DNA of 64,000 nucleotides from Elmis aenea (GCA_947652605.1 OX393576.1:11496575-11560574); one strand, 5' to 3'; positions 33,647 to 45,269 are shown, counted from the stretch's first letter. Notes: generated by a model from the sequence alone, not told the origin. Numbers and translations: made by a program.

Positions 33647-35734
33647 CAGGGGCGGACAGGCCCGCCGGGCAACCGGGCAAATGCCCGGTGGGCCGCTAGG
33701 TTCAAGGGCCGATGTCGGTGGCGTTAACACCAAATCATTTCCAAATCTAAATGTATTTTTCTACTACTATATAATCAGCTTTACTTTACCAACTTAATAA
33801 AAAAATCCCGGGTGTTAGTGTTTTTTTAGTGACTGTTTACGTCAGCGCATAAATAAAAAACCCTAAGGTGTACGGTCGATGTCTGCTGAGACTGTTGACA
33901 GCATTTGGGGAGGCTACAGGCTACCAATACAAGTTTCTTTATTTTTTGTCCAGTGTGAAAATTAAAGACAGATTAATGATTAATTAACCAAGTAAGTTTC
34001 GTTGTTACATTATAAGTGATATAAGCTGAAGTTAGACTGGACACGTATCACTAAATTTTTTAAAGATTATTGTGTTTGAATAAATTTTGGACATTATACG
34101 CATGCAGCATAAACTGCATTATTATTATATTAACCAAAATTTGTATTAATAATTTGAACTTAATTAATTAAATGACTGTGAATATACATATATTTACTTG
34201 GCTATTTTTAATCTTCTAATTATTTATAATTAATTATTAAATACATTTGTTTGGATACAAATTTCAATATGTACAGGGTGGCCTATTTTCGATGCCCATA
34301 CAGAGTATCTCGGTTATTATCCAAGATAGAAAAAAACTAAGTACGTAGTCTCGATTTATTTTTTGAGAGAAATTCATTACCGTAAACAGGTTTTTGATAA
34401 CTTTTTTAATTTTTGAAATATAGCCAAAAACCGATTTTTGGCAATTTTCAAAAATGTTAAATATCTTGCTTAAACGAAAAGATAGAGAAAAACTTTAAAG
34501 ACATTTTTGGCATGGTTTTTTGTTCTTAATAAGATGGCGATATTTAATTTGTTTTTAATCATATAAATACCGATATATTACACCCAACTTTCTTATTTTA
34601 AATAGCAACCATAAGCAAATTATATATTTTTGAAAAGCGCAAATAATAAACTTTCGATTGATGTCAAAGCCAACTATGGTTGCCATTTAATATAAGAAAG
34701 GCGTAATATATCAATATTTGTATGAACAAAAAAAAATTAACATCGCTATCTTATTAAGGACAAAAAACCATGCCAAAAATGTCCTTAAAGTTTTTCTCGA
34801 TCTTGTCGTTTAAGCGAGATATTTAACATTTTTGAAAACACCAAAAATGGTGTTAGATATATTTCGAGTATGAGAAAAGATATTATAAATGTTAAATATC
34901 TCGCTTAAACAAAAAGATAGAGAAAAACTTAAAAGATATTTTTTGCATAGTTTATTATCGTTAATAAAATAGCAATGTTCAATTTTTTTAACCCATACAA
35001 ATATTGATATATTACACCTAACTTTCTTATTTTAAATGGCAACCATAGTCGGCTTTGACATCAATCGAAAGCTTATTTTTTGCATTTTTCAAAAATATAT
35101 AATTTGCCTATGGTTGCTATTTAAAATAAGAACGTTAGGTGTAATATATCAATATTCGTATGAGTATAAAAAAAAATCAATAAAGCTATCTTATTAAGGA
35201 CAAAAAAACGATGCAAAAAATGTCCAAAGTTTTTCTTTATCTTCTCGTTTAAGCGAGATATTTAACATTTTTGAAAAGTGCCAAAAATCGGTTTTTGGCT
35301 GTACATATATCGAAAATTAAAAGAGATGTCAAAAATCTGTTTACGGCAAAAAAATTCTCTCGAAAAAAGAAATCGAGACTACGTACTTAGTTTTTTTCTA
35401 TCTTGGATAATAACCGAAATACCCTGTATAGGCATCGAAAATAAGCCACCCTGTACAGTCTACAGATAATACCTCTAAATTACACTATGGGTGGTTTCGA
35501 CACCGTTATTGTAAGTTGAAAAGCGTAAGTTAGGGTACACTTTTTATACGTGATTTTCTTATGCGAATCCAATAACTTACTGGCAACCTTTTTAAGCAAA
35601 TTTAATCTCGAAAACGCGGGGAGGGGCAAAAACAATCAATGCCATAAAAACGATATCGCGAAAGTTTATTTTACCTATGTGGGCCGATTTTGGAGAAATT
35701 GCCCGGTCAGTTTTATGCACCCAGTCCGCCCCTG
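33647..35734. mobile_element. hAT element, 2088 bp with nested insertion
   Basis: The ends are CAGGGGCGGACAGGCCCGCC and, inverted, CAGGGGCGGACTGGGTGC, flanked by the perfect 8-bp duplication GTTTTCGC (33639-33646 and 35735-35742). The left end is GC-rich (GGGCAAATGCCCGGTGGGCC) and pairs with GCCCGG text near 35700. About 900 bp remain if the nested fold-back (34274-35453) is removed. No transposase was recognised. The perfect duplication suggests a recent insertion. Confidence 0.9.
34274..35453. mobile_element. Fold-back element made of two tandem palindromes, 1180 bp
   Basis: The ends are CAGGGTGGCCTATTTTCGAT and (inverted) CAGGGTGGCTTATTTTCGAT, with TA on both sides. Inside, a module of about 180 bp (TTTTCAAAAATGTTAAATAT ... 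GGCAACCATA) occurs four times in alternating orientation: about 34440-34620 forward, 34660-34840 reverse, 34890-35060 forward and 35090-35275 reverse. The result is two palindromes in a row within one larger inverted repeat. It has no recognised coding sequence. Confidence 0.85.
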
Positions 35735-35742
35735 GTTTTCGC

Positions 35743-35851
35743 CATTAACTTTTTCTCGAAAAAAGAGATCAAGGATGCGAGTTCCGTTTTACCTCTTATA
35801 GTAACCGAGATTCCCTATGAAAACATCGAAATTTGCCTACCCTGTACATTA
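35743..35851. repeat. Older CAGGGTG-type end, host of the hAT insertion
   Basis: ACCGAGATTCCCTATGAAAA followed by ATCGAAATTTGCCTACCCTG and TA at about 35848 resembles the right end of the 34274-35453 family. The hAT duplication lies in this sequence, so the hAT inserted into an older relative. Its left end was not located. Confidence 0.45.
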
Positions 35852-36846
35852 CTGTTCGCTTAACTGAAATTTTAAAGTAGGAAAGAAATGTAAAAACATT
35901 GTACAAAGGAAGACTTTCGACGCAGATGTGTTTTATTTATATCTACCATAACTACTCTAGACTTTGTCCTACCTCTTAATGGAGACAATGAAAGCCATGA
36001 GTAAAATAATTAGAGCAAAAAGAATGTACATTTTCGCAACAAAATGAGAGATAATGCAGTATGTAAGGTACTCGATGGGATAAGACGTCTTTTTCGTCAT
36101 TGGAGCTATGAACTAGATTAAAGGAGACAATTTACACAGCTTTAAAGCAAAAACAAATCAGTTGTTTCTTTACTTTTTACAAAAGTGGTTGCTGATATGT
36201 ACCTAAACTTTGTTTTGGTATTATAATCAGCATAAAATTCACGAACTCCCGCGAATTTAAACCTATAGGCAATGTCGACCTCTAGTTTGAATGAGCCTGT
36301 AAGAAATGATGGCTAACGAACAGTATTTTTTCTGCAAGTCACACGTACGTGCTAAGGACAAACAGAACTGCGACTATTTGCTATCAGTGGCTATATTTCA
36401 GCCCTAGTATTCACTCGCTGCAAAGATAAGATTGAACGACTTTGCGAATTGCAACAACCAGGCAGTTGTTCCGATTCGGTTTCGGGTTATCTCCAAACGC
36501 TAAAAAATTGGGTGCCCCAGATTTGGTTTTAATTAACGAAGCCAGAAGTTGAAGCTTTGATGTCATCGGTGAAGATGACGCGTTCGTTAATGTTCGTTTG
36601 TTGATAAAAACAAAAATAAAAACTGATAATATCGAAGTTCGTGAACATTTCCATGCATGCTGCATTATACAATTACTGGCTGCAAACCCGAGCTGTCGTA
36701 CGTACATAATACGGGACGTGTGCTTTGTTGTATTGTGGAGATGAGCTTTTGTGTAAATTATTATAATTAGTTTATTAAAAGTCATTGCCAATAAAACTAT
36801 CCACGATATTAAAGCTTCGCTCGATCAATACAGTAGTTCACGAGTA
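35852..36846. other. No recognised gene; GC-richer patch at about 36250-36740
   Basis: The 126-codon open minus-strand frame at 36411-36791 has no recognisable domain. The patch has more CpG than its surroundings and may be unique regulatory or exon DNA, but nothing supports a call. Confidence 0.35.
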
Positions 36847-36924
36847 TACAGGGTGTGCATGACCAAACGGCCAAACTTGAGGAGCATGTTCCTTGAGTCA
36901 ATTTAAGCAAAAAATGTTATATAA

Positions 36925-37553
36925 TGTGACACCCCAACTGAGATCAATTATTTTATTTTATATCAATGTTATTTCATTAACTTTTAAATCAATAACATTG
37001 CAACAAATGCTGATGCATCAGTTACTAAAACATGTAACATTTCAAAAGGGCCAAGTTATGAGGATTGCAACTTCAGTAAAAACACATTAACGTTAAAATA
37101 TTACGGTCATAACTTGGGTCCTACAACGTCAGCATTTGGGTTTCCTCAATCAACAAACGATTTGTCGATAAAGTTGTACATCATAAGTAGAAAAAACTAC
37201 TCGTACAAATATGTGTTTATAGGAAGGAATGACAAAGATGCAACCACAATAAAAAAGGGCTAGCAACAGGGAACCGAAAATCTTGGGACAGTCGCGCTGG
37301 GGTAGTTAAGAACCAACCACCGAGAAATGTACAGCCGGTCGAAAAATAAAGGAGTTTGTTGTTAAAATTGTTGTGTTTTATTTGTTTCTTACAGTGTACT
37401 AATTGCTCTAGACCTGTGTAATACGTAAAACAACGTTTGAGGGTCCAACCATAATACAAAGACGATCACGAGCCATAATTAACATCGATAAATATAAGAG
37501 TAATAAGTACTCTTTCCCAACAGTGCGGCCTGTTTACAGTACGGTCCGTCACA
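36925..37553 (+). mobile_element. Candidate solo LTR, 629 bp
   Basis: The segment starts TGTGAC and ends GTCACA, with the 4-bp direct repeat ATAA on each side (36921-36924 and 37554-37557). It interrupts the left arm of the fold-back element exactly where the right arm is continuous. An AATAAA at about 37345 followed by a GT-rich run fits a polyadenylation region of a Gypsy-like LTR. No internal region, primer site or second LTR is present. The 4-bp repeat could be chance. Confidence 0.45.
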
Positions 37554-38098
37554 ATAAACCATAGTCCAAAACTCGATGGTTATAGACCTTCACAGTTTAT
37601 AAAAAAAAGGTAAATTTTAACATAAAAAAATACGGAATACCGCTTTTATCTTTAAAATATTGATTTAAGAACAAAATGTTTTTGATAAAAGATGCATCGC
37701 CCCATCTTTTTTGCGCTGTATAGTATACTCGATTTTGTTTTGTTTTTTACGGTTTATTTGCTATGGCAACCAACCTAGTTATTTTAAATAGAACACCCTG
37801 TATATTATTACATTGAATATTGAAATTTAATAGAAGACATTTTTTACTTTTGATCGAATTCGTTTAATTTCTACCTACTTGATATTTTTAAAAGTACTGC
37901 ATTGCTCAATATTTTCGAGAAAAAAATTCATTACACGAAAACGGTTAATTTTGGGCCTGCATGACCTTTTACATTTTATAAAGAACGTTTAAAGAGGAAT
38001 CCATAAATGTAATAATATACAGGGTGTTCTATTTAAAATAACTAGGTTGTTGCCATGGCAAATAAACCGTTAAAAACGAAACAAAAAAATCGAGTATA

Positions 38099-38941
38099 GG
38101 GGAAGCTGGTATATACTAATATACTGGGACATGGTATATAGTGGGACAACAGAGATTTTGGCCATCTGTTACCCCGTACTTGAAGTTTGTTTGCATCAAA
38201 ATAGCGGTTAAGCAGTCCCATTATATCCTGTCTACAGTATGTGTCCTAAACAATGTCATAGTGACTTGCACATGTGAGGCATGTTTGGTAACTGCGCATT
38301 GTTTTTTTGTGGTTATTCAATTTGTGCTAAAACTTTTTCATTTATTTAACAACAATTAGAAAATTTGGCGCAGGTGAACCTTACAGTATATTAAATGTAT
38401 GTACAATGTTAAAACTTAAAATAATCATACAAGTTTTTCATTAAATCGTTGCTTTTAAAAATTGATCACATGGTGCATTGTGGGACAATGATGATAAACA
38501 GGTAAATTTTCTGAAAAAGACTTCCGACTTTACATTTTCTTTCTCTAAAAACAGAGATAAAGATAAGCGCACCGACTACGTTTGGGGGGCACTGAAAAAA
38601 CAAAGAAACATTTTCAATTTTAGTTTGATTTTTCAAAGTACAATGTCTAAATGCCCATGAAAAGTGAAAGTTTTTAAAATAAAAAATTAAAATTAAGCTT
38701 TTTTTTAATTACTTATGCTTTATTTCATATATATTTTTTGCTGTCCCACAATGTACCACGGGGTATATAGTGGGACAGTCCCTCTATTTGTGTACCTTTA
38801 TTTTAAAAATATATTTTTTTGTATATGCAATGATAAACTAAAGCAATATGAATATCTCATATCAATTTGAGGTATGCAAATGAAGCCGTTCAATAGTTAC
38901 GCAAAATTTAAAAAAGTGTCCCAGTATATACCACCTTCCCC
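38099..38941. mobile_element. TA-flanked element with GGGGAAG ends, 843 bp
   Basis: The ends GGGGAAGCTGGTATATACT and (inverted) GGGGAAGGTGGTATATACTG are flanked by TA, and the right arm of the host fold-back shows the uninterrupted target (TATACTATA-like). ATAGTGGGACA units recur near both ends. A 60-codon open frame (38478-38660) has no recognisable domain. The TA target suggests the Tc1/mariner superfamily. Confidence 0.75.
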
Positions 38942-39192
38942 TACCATAAAGCGCAAAAAAGATAGCCATGCATCTTCTATAAAAAATATTTTGTTGTTAA
39001 GTCAATATTTTAGAAGATAAAAGCGGTATTCCATACTTTTTTATGTTGAAATTGACTTTTATTTAATAAACTATAAGGTCTATAACTCGATAACCATCGA
39101 GTTTTGGACTATGGTTTATCAAATATTTTTTGCTTGAATTGACTCAAGGAACGCGATCCTTAAGTTTGGCTGGTTGGTCATGCAACACCCTG

Positions 39193-40110
39193 TATGACTT
39201 CTATAATTTTGGAATGAGCAAACGAGAAAACTGTGTATAATTCATTGTTTAAGAACGTAATTTGAATTTGTGTAAAAATTAAATTAAAGAAAGTGCATTT
39301 TTGTATTGGAAATGTTTTTCGCGAATCATTCTTAATTTGCACAGAATAACTGCACATTTTTACCAAGATAATTTCTCTATTTTTACAAATAAGCAAGATA
39401 CACCTGTAATACCGGACCATCTGGTACGCTGAAATGTATCTTGTTAAAAATATTCGCAATTTTAGTGACACCTTCAATAGGTTTTTGACGGCAACGTTCA
39501 GAAGGGCGAAGTGTAATAATTCTGTGTGATACGCAAAATAAAAATGTAATAATTTTTTGTCTCAAGGGGAACAAAACCGACATATTATGCAAATACTTCA
39601 CGAATGCTAAAACTGTCGGATGCCACACCAGGACACAATTATTTACTTTTGTTCCAGATTCAACAGCAAACGGTAACTACTTGTGAAATTAATGTTTAAT
39701 TCGCAATAAAATACCTCACACTTCTCACCGGTTTCATCGACTTTTCGGGCGACTTCCATTTTTAACCCAAGATCAAAATCTTACAAAACTGGTGCGACTG
39801 AGCTAACGACATTAAATATTTAAAGCGACTCAAAATTCATGCTTCAACTTCAGCCGATATAAAATTTTACTGCGGTTGAAACTTGAGACGGTTCAATTTG
39901 AAAGAAAGCGGATTTTCAGTCTTACGCGACATTATATGAGAAACAACGGGTTTCATAAAAATGCAAATAGTTTTTGTTAAGCAGTTGTGATAACAGAATA
40001 ATTCTATTAGCAGTAGCTGTCGTTCTCAGGGAACTGTGTGCATAATGTGTTTTATTTTCGAACTGTTCGTTGGTATTATTGCAGCAGGGCGGTAAAAGAT
40101 TCCTTTAAAA
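39193..40110. other. No recognised gene
   Basis: Overlapping minus-strand open frames at 39178-39628 are not recognised. The GC-richer part at 39720-39900 looks like unique DNA. Confidence 0.35.
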
Positions 40111-40129
40111 ACGCAAAAATGGGATGGCA

Positions 40130-40236
40130 AACGTAGTTTGAAAAAAAATGAAGAGGAGAAAGAGCAAGGAACAAAATGGGAAAACGATGTGAGATAGAGA
40201 CTAAAAAAAAAAAATAGAGTCAGTTATAGAGATTAG
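40130..40236 (+). pseudogene. LINE C-terminal domain (copy C, 5' part)
   Basis: The plus strand aligns with copy A (10130-10459, minus) and copy B (56480-56660): AAGAGCAAGGAACAAAATGG encodes the GRxRxKWE segment, followed by an A-rich run and GAGTCAGTTATAGAG (the VxWxD segment). It is interrupted at 40237 by a terminal-inverted-repeat element and resumes at 43002. Confidence 0.6.
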
Positions 40237-40340
40237 GGTACCTCTATACAACAGGGTATGGCCAAGCTTCATGAGCCCTCCAAATTTTTAATAGCGGCAA
40301 TGGGATTATATGGGATTTCTTTTAATAATCTCATTTTTAA

Positions 40341-41575
40341 CACGTTGGCTGCGGCGCCATATCCTCAAAACTTTGTGGGGCGCGTTACGGGGTGTAAGTG
40401 TTCCGTAAGCGCACCTCTGTTCGCGCGGTACGGGGCATATGTGTCCCGTACAGCTGGTACGATTAACCGCATTTTAATTAATTATAGCGTTAAGAATGTT
40501 ATAGTATAATGATATAATCTACTATAGAATAATACAATAAACATAATGCGGGCGCAGGAATGGGCACCGACGACCCGTACCGCTGAAATGGACATTCAAA
40601 TTATTCAAGCTTTTTAGGGAATAAGAAACCGACAAACTGATATTGTATTGTTTTATTAGCACAAAATAGAAAACGAAAATGATAAAACTAACTATACAAT
40701 AGAAATCAAAAACTCTAAAATATAAAATATTTATATAAACAGTCTAAAAATTTTATTAAGACGCTTTTCCTCATAGAGCTGCGTGAGCTTGGTTGAAGCA
40801 TGGCAGGCAATATCCGGGATTCAAAAACAAACTAACAACAACAGTATTTTTATACCATTGGTCAATATAAAAAGGAATTTGTTACAAGAAACACATGTTT
40901 TAAATGTATTTTAAGTTCCGTAAATAGTGAAAATCCATATTTCATAAAAATTTAAAACTAGCTAAAATCTTTGTTGGTTTATTACTTACAATAAATGAAA
41001 TGGTTTAAAATTTTATTAAATGTTTATGACCTTGTACATTTTATTAGTAAGGATTTAAAACTGAATGCTTTGACAATAAAATGAGTTTGTGCAATATACA
41101 TTTCGGTAAAACCACCTAGTGAACTAAACATTCAAGGGAGGTACATATGCGTCTAACAGCCTGTAATGGTAAATCCATGCGTTCAGGCCTCGAGGCAAAA
41201 ACATTGTGCCTCAATCAAAACTTTAAAAATCTGTCAAAATAACAAAGAAAAATCTATTTTGAGAACATCTACCAATTTTCTGATATAAAAGGAACCTAAA
41301 TATGCGGTACAGGGTACATGTGTCCCGTACCCCGTATCGCCCCATGCAACGAAATTGTCGCATGGGGCGGTACGGGGCAAATGTGTCCCGTACAATTTTT
41401 GAGGTACAAAATGATTAGCAATTATTGGTAAACCTATTGGTACAAATAAAACTTGAATATTTTGAAAAATACGGAAACTAGAGCCATCGTTCCGTAGAAA
41501 AGTTTTGTGAATTGCAGTGCCGCCTCATGGGAAGATCGATACGGGACACATATGTCCCGTAACGCAGCGAACGTG
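40341..41575. mobile_element. Non-autonomous piggyBac-like element, 1235 bp
   Basis: The ends CACGTTGGCTGCG and (inverted) CACGTTCGCTGCG are flanked by TTAA (40337-40340 and 41576-41579). Five subterminal palindromic units of the type GTACGGGgCAxATGTGTCCCGTAC occur at about 40393, 40429, 41308, 41370 and 41540. These are likely transposase-binding sites. The interior is AT-rich without coding capacity. Confidence 0.9.
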
Positions 41576-41840
41576 TTAAACGAAATTTGAGGGTAAAAAC
41601 TCAATTGGCATGCGGAAATAGATGCAATAGTTAAGTATAGCAACTAAAAAGTGAGTAAAATGAAGGGTTAATAATTGTTATTAACTATTAATGTTTAAAA
41701 AACATTTACGGAGAGCCACTGTAGGCATGCAACCCATGATACACGCAGTGTACATAAAAGAATTTAAAACACATGTAATATCAGTGTTTTCTTTGTGTGT
41801 ACGATTGTTGCAAAAATATATTGCTGTACTTACTTTTAAG

Positions 41841-42294
41841 CCGGGTAAGACACTGGTTTTTTTAAACCGGTTTAAAGTTTTTTTTTTCGTATAAGTGATT
41901 TTTAACCAAAACCGTTATTTTAATTGGCAAAAAAACGGCAACTTCAACCAAAATAATTAAAAACCGGTTTTTTTAAACATTTTTTTTTTATAAAAATTAC
42001 TTTAAAAAAATACATAATCTGTATTAAATGCGATTAGTTTACCAGTCATTACTAAACGCTTGATTGTACTTGTACATATACCTAGGTATTATAAAATTAT
42101 AAATGGATAATATCTTTTCATAATTTGCATTCCTAGTCTAAATATTGTCAAAAACCGGTTTAAAAGTTAAATCGGTTTTTTACAGTAAACCGGTTTTTTA
42201 TGAAAAAAACTGGTTTTTAGGCTAAAACCGGTATAAAAATAAAGTTCTCGATTTCGGTTAACCGTTAACCAATTTTTTTCGGTTTCAAGCCCTG
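41841..42294. mobile_element. hAT MITE with AAACCGGTTT repeats, 454 bp
   Basis: It is flanked by the perfect 8-bp duplication CTTTTAAG (41833-41840 and 42295-42302). The right end, inverted, is CAGGGCTTGAAACCGAAAAA; the left end is the diverged CCGGGTAAGACACTGG. AAACCGGTTTT units fill both halves. It has no coding sequence. Confidence 0.85.
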
Positions 42295-43001
42295 CTTTTA
42301 AGGAATAAAAAACAAGACGTTATAGACTTATAGTAAAGATATTTTTTATTTGACGTTTAAAAAAATATTTTTAATTCAAAGATATTTATCAAATGAAGAA
42401 TCCTAATACCTAACTTAACAAAATTATTTAATAACGGCTTTGGTTTTTAAATTTATATTGAAATCCCAAAATTTTGCCAATTCTATGCCACACAAATTTT
42501 TGTTTCCAAGATAGATAAATGTGTTGATACGAGTATTAAGCATTTTTAAGTAATTGTGACAATTAATTTGCAAACAAATATTTGCTTAATTCCTGTTTTA
42601 ATGTCCAATGAGCAATTGAAAAGTATAGATTCATCACTTTAATTTCATATTTTATGACAAAATTACATTATTAATTCCAATGATTGCTATTAAATTGATG
42701 TAGGCAAATAATTACAATGCACATTTTCTTAAAAATTAAAAAAATAATTGTATTTAACTTAACTTATGGAATTTACGTATGGTAATAACTTACACAATTA
42801 TCACTAATGTCTTTTAAAGTCTTGGATCACACTTAAACACTCTGAACACGCAAGAAAAAAATAAAATGTGTACATTCGCCTATGTTCTCCATGCAAACTA
42901 TTTAAAATCTGGAGGTCGCAGCCTAGTGGCAAGCGAAACTCGACCGTATATACACCTCAAAGTTGTCCAGCGCCTGTCCTTACCCTGTTTATAGAGGTAC
43001 C

Positions 43002-43075
43002 AGCGATAAAAAGAGGTTAAAAAACATAATCAAGAACTAGGAAAAAGGTACACGTGGACCAGATCAAGAAGAAAT
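43002..43075 (+). pseudogene. LINE 3' end (copy C, 3' part)
   Basis: AGCGATAAAAAGAGG encodes the DRQRW segment, and AAAAAGGTACACGTGGACCAG with ATCAAGAAGAAAT aligns with copy B (CCGAAAGGTAC, ATCAAGAAGAGG). It continues the domain interrupted at 40237. Confidence 0.6.
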
Positions 43076-44819
43076 TTGTAACTGTAAACCAACGGTTTTG
43101 CACAAATTTTCCCGCTTTTAATGTGTGTATTAGCACTAATATTTTATACTTTGATAGTTCAATGGTTAAAACTAAGCCCTATTCAACATTTTTCTTGTAA
43201 GATTTTCGACTTAGCATTAAGCAACAATGCACTTCAAAATTGCCCACCAATTTATGCACTTTCTGTATTATTTTTTATATTTGCTACATTTTAAATCAGA
43301 TTGTTAAGGACTAAGGATTAGGAATCCTTATCACATAACTCAAAACATGTTTTAGGGAATCGTTTTAAATGTCATTGAATAAAATGCGTTAAGTAAATTG
43401 AGTCTGGCGAGACCCATTCAGAAAAGATTACGGCTGGTTTAAAAAAGAATTATACCCCTTGTCTGAAAGTATCCTGGTTTATAGAAGGCGCCGTAAAGAA
43501 TAGAAAAGAAGACAATATAAATTTAAGAGTTACATTTCTCTTTGTTTATACAAGTGTTTGAATATCTTAAAAGTCATAAAACTATTGTGTTTAATTAGCA
43601 AAAAGCTTTAACATAACTTATCTATGGTTAAAAGTTTGAATAATTTAAGTAAATTATTTTTAATTTAATTTTCAAAAAGGATTAGCAAAAACATTCAGCC
43701 ACAGAAGTTTAAGAAAATATTTACAGACAACCTAGCTATGAACTTTAAAATCCCCTTTTTAAGGACACGCTATGTATGACGATTACCAAAAGAAAGGTAT
43801 TGTTGCATCTTTACAAATGTATTCTAGATAAACATCTTGCAAGTATTTTATTTGCCACGGTATTCGTAAACATCTTCACATTCTTTGATGCTGGATTACA
43901 AAGAAAATATATAAATAACCTGATTATTTCTGGCTTTTATTACACTGAAAATTGCAGCAACAAAAGTATAAATAATATACAAAAATTAATGCAACGTCGC
44001 TATTAATATTCCAGTACAATTAATAAACATATTAAAATCAGTAGATAATAATAATAAATTTAAGTACATGAAATCTGTATTTATAATAAAATAAATAAAA
44101 GCCTAAGTACTAAATCCATACGAAACGGTTTAAGTGTATAAGACTTATTTTCAAAAATAAATTATGGTATTTAAAACCAAAGTCTGTACGTATGTAGCGT
44201 ATTTTATTAGAAAAGGTAATCTCATGTATTGTATCCACTTTTTAATTTCATCTCTAAAACAATTACACAACGATCTAGTGACAAATGAACAATTAGCACT
44301 AGAACTATAGAAATAAGAACTGAAGAAAGACAAAAGGTACAACACTTAAATAAACTTAAAATTTACCAAAAAGGTAATTTTATGCTTACAGATTTTTAAG
44401 TATCTTTACGATCTTGCTTATTATTAGAGACAGACAATGGGTTTTTGTTTGAGAAGGTTGATACATTTCATACCTACTGATTTTTTAATTTTTAAGGCTC
44501 TTTTTAACAACAATTTATTATAATTACAAACTGGGTTATGTTTTCTCCATAAGCCCCTTTTGTCTCTTTTCAAGGCTATCTTGATTTGTAAAAAATATTT
44601 TAAAAAAAAACACCTTTATTGAAGTAAATAACATAATCCAGTGATATATTTTTGCAAGTGGCTAAGGAATTCCGAACCAACTACGTAAAAATCAAAAACT
44701 CATAAATACGAAAGGTAATGTCTAAAAAACAAAACCAAACTGACTTCAGAAAAACTTGATTAGACTTTTAAATGTAGAACTAAACTTGCTGCAAGGGAGT
44801 TCTAAGTTATAACAATAGT
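43076..44819. other. No recognised gene
   Basis: AT-rich DNA; the 76-codon plus-strand frame at 43776-44006 and the 64-codon minus frame at 44151-44345 are not recognised. Confidence 0.4.
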
Positions 44820-44998
44820 TTTGAGTTTTCATAAATGAATTTTTGCAGTTTTAATGAGATTACTTGTAGATATCTGAAATATGTTTTGATTTTATTAATG
44901 AGCACTATTTGGTAGTTTTGACATATTTAAACCCATGCTTTAGCTCTTGTAATAAGTGAAACCCCCATGCTAAAGTTTTAATCAGTCTGTACTTTTTT
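44820..44998. repeat. Decayed arm of the 27.1-kb fold-back family
   Basis: Text such as ATGAGCACTATTTGGTAGTT, then AATAAGTGAAACCCCCATGC, aligns with the right arm at 28140-28240 (GAGCACAAAATTTGGCAAC, AATAAGCGAGATCCCCATGG) with many differences. The end CAGTCTGTAC is a diverged CACCCTGTAC. Confidence 0.5.
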
Positions 44999-45269
44999 TG
45001 TTTGTGTGATTTACCTCATCTTTCAGTTTCACATACATAAAAATTAAATGAACTTATTGCTTACTTACAACAGTCTTATTTAAATTTCCTGTCTAAAAAT
45101 GCCGTTAAAAAATACCTAATTGTTCGTTATCACAGACACCACCTTTAGAAAAAAATATTAATCATTTAAAATTTACCAAACGTATTGAAATTTAATTACT
45201 TATTATTAATTACCAATAAAAACAACAACCGTATCACATTAAAATACAAACTCTGTTTGTGTAATCTGA

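Larger units (their letters stand above)
36849..39192. mobile_element. Fold-back element holding two later insertions, 2344 bp
   Basis: CAGGGTGTGCATGACCAAAC starts at 36849 after TA; the inverse end GGTCATGCAACACCCTG closes at 39192 with TA following. The arms continue as TTGAGTCAATTTAAGCAAAA / inverse near 39135, then CCATAGTCCAAAACTCGATG at 37559 / inverse at 39090, then AAAAATACGGAATACCGCTT / inverse near 39028. The left arm is split by a candidate solo LTR (36925-37553). The right arm is split by a TA-flanked element (38099-38941). The loop is about 37790-38030 and is itself bounded by CACCCTGTATA / TATACAGGGTG. Confidence 0.85.
40237..43001. mobile_element. Unclassified terminal-inverted-repeat element, 2765 bp with nested insertions
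   Basis: The left end GGTACCTCTATACAACAGGG and the right end CCCTGTTTATAGAGGTACC are inverted copies over 21-22 bp with one gap. They split the LINE copy C domain, since the flanks line up with the uninterrupted copy B. No clear target duplication is visible. A piggyBac element (40341-41575) and a hAT MITE (41841-42294) are nested inside; about 1.1 kb of its own sequence remains, without a recognised transposase. I cannot place the superfamily. Confidence 0.65.

Noticed and set aside
36411..36791. 126-codon minus-strand open frame as a gene
   Set aside because: No recognisable domain, signal peptide or splice context, and amino-acid use is unconvincing.
39178..39628. Overlapping minus-strand open frames (99 and 81 codons) as a gene
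   Set aside because: No recognised domain; one frame begins inside the end of the fold-back element.
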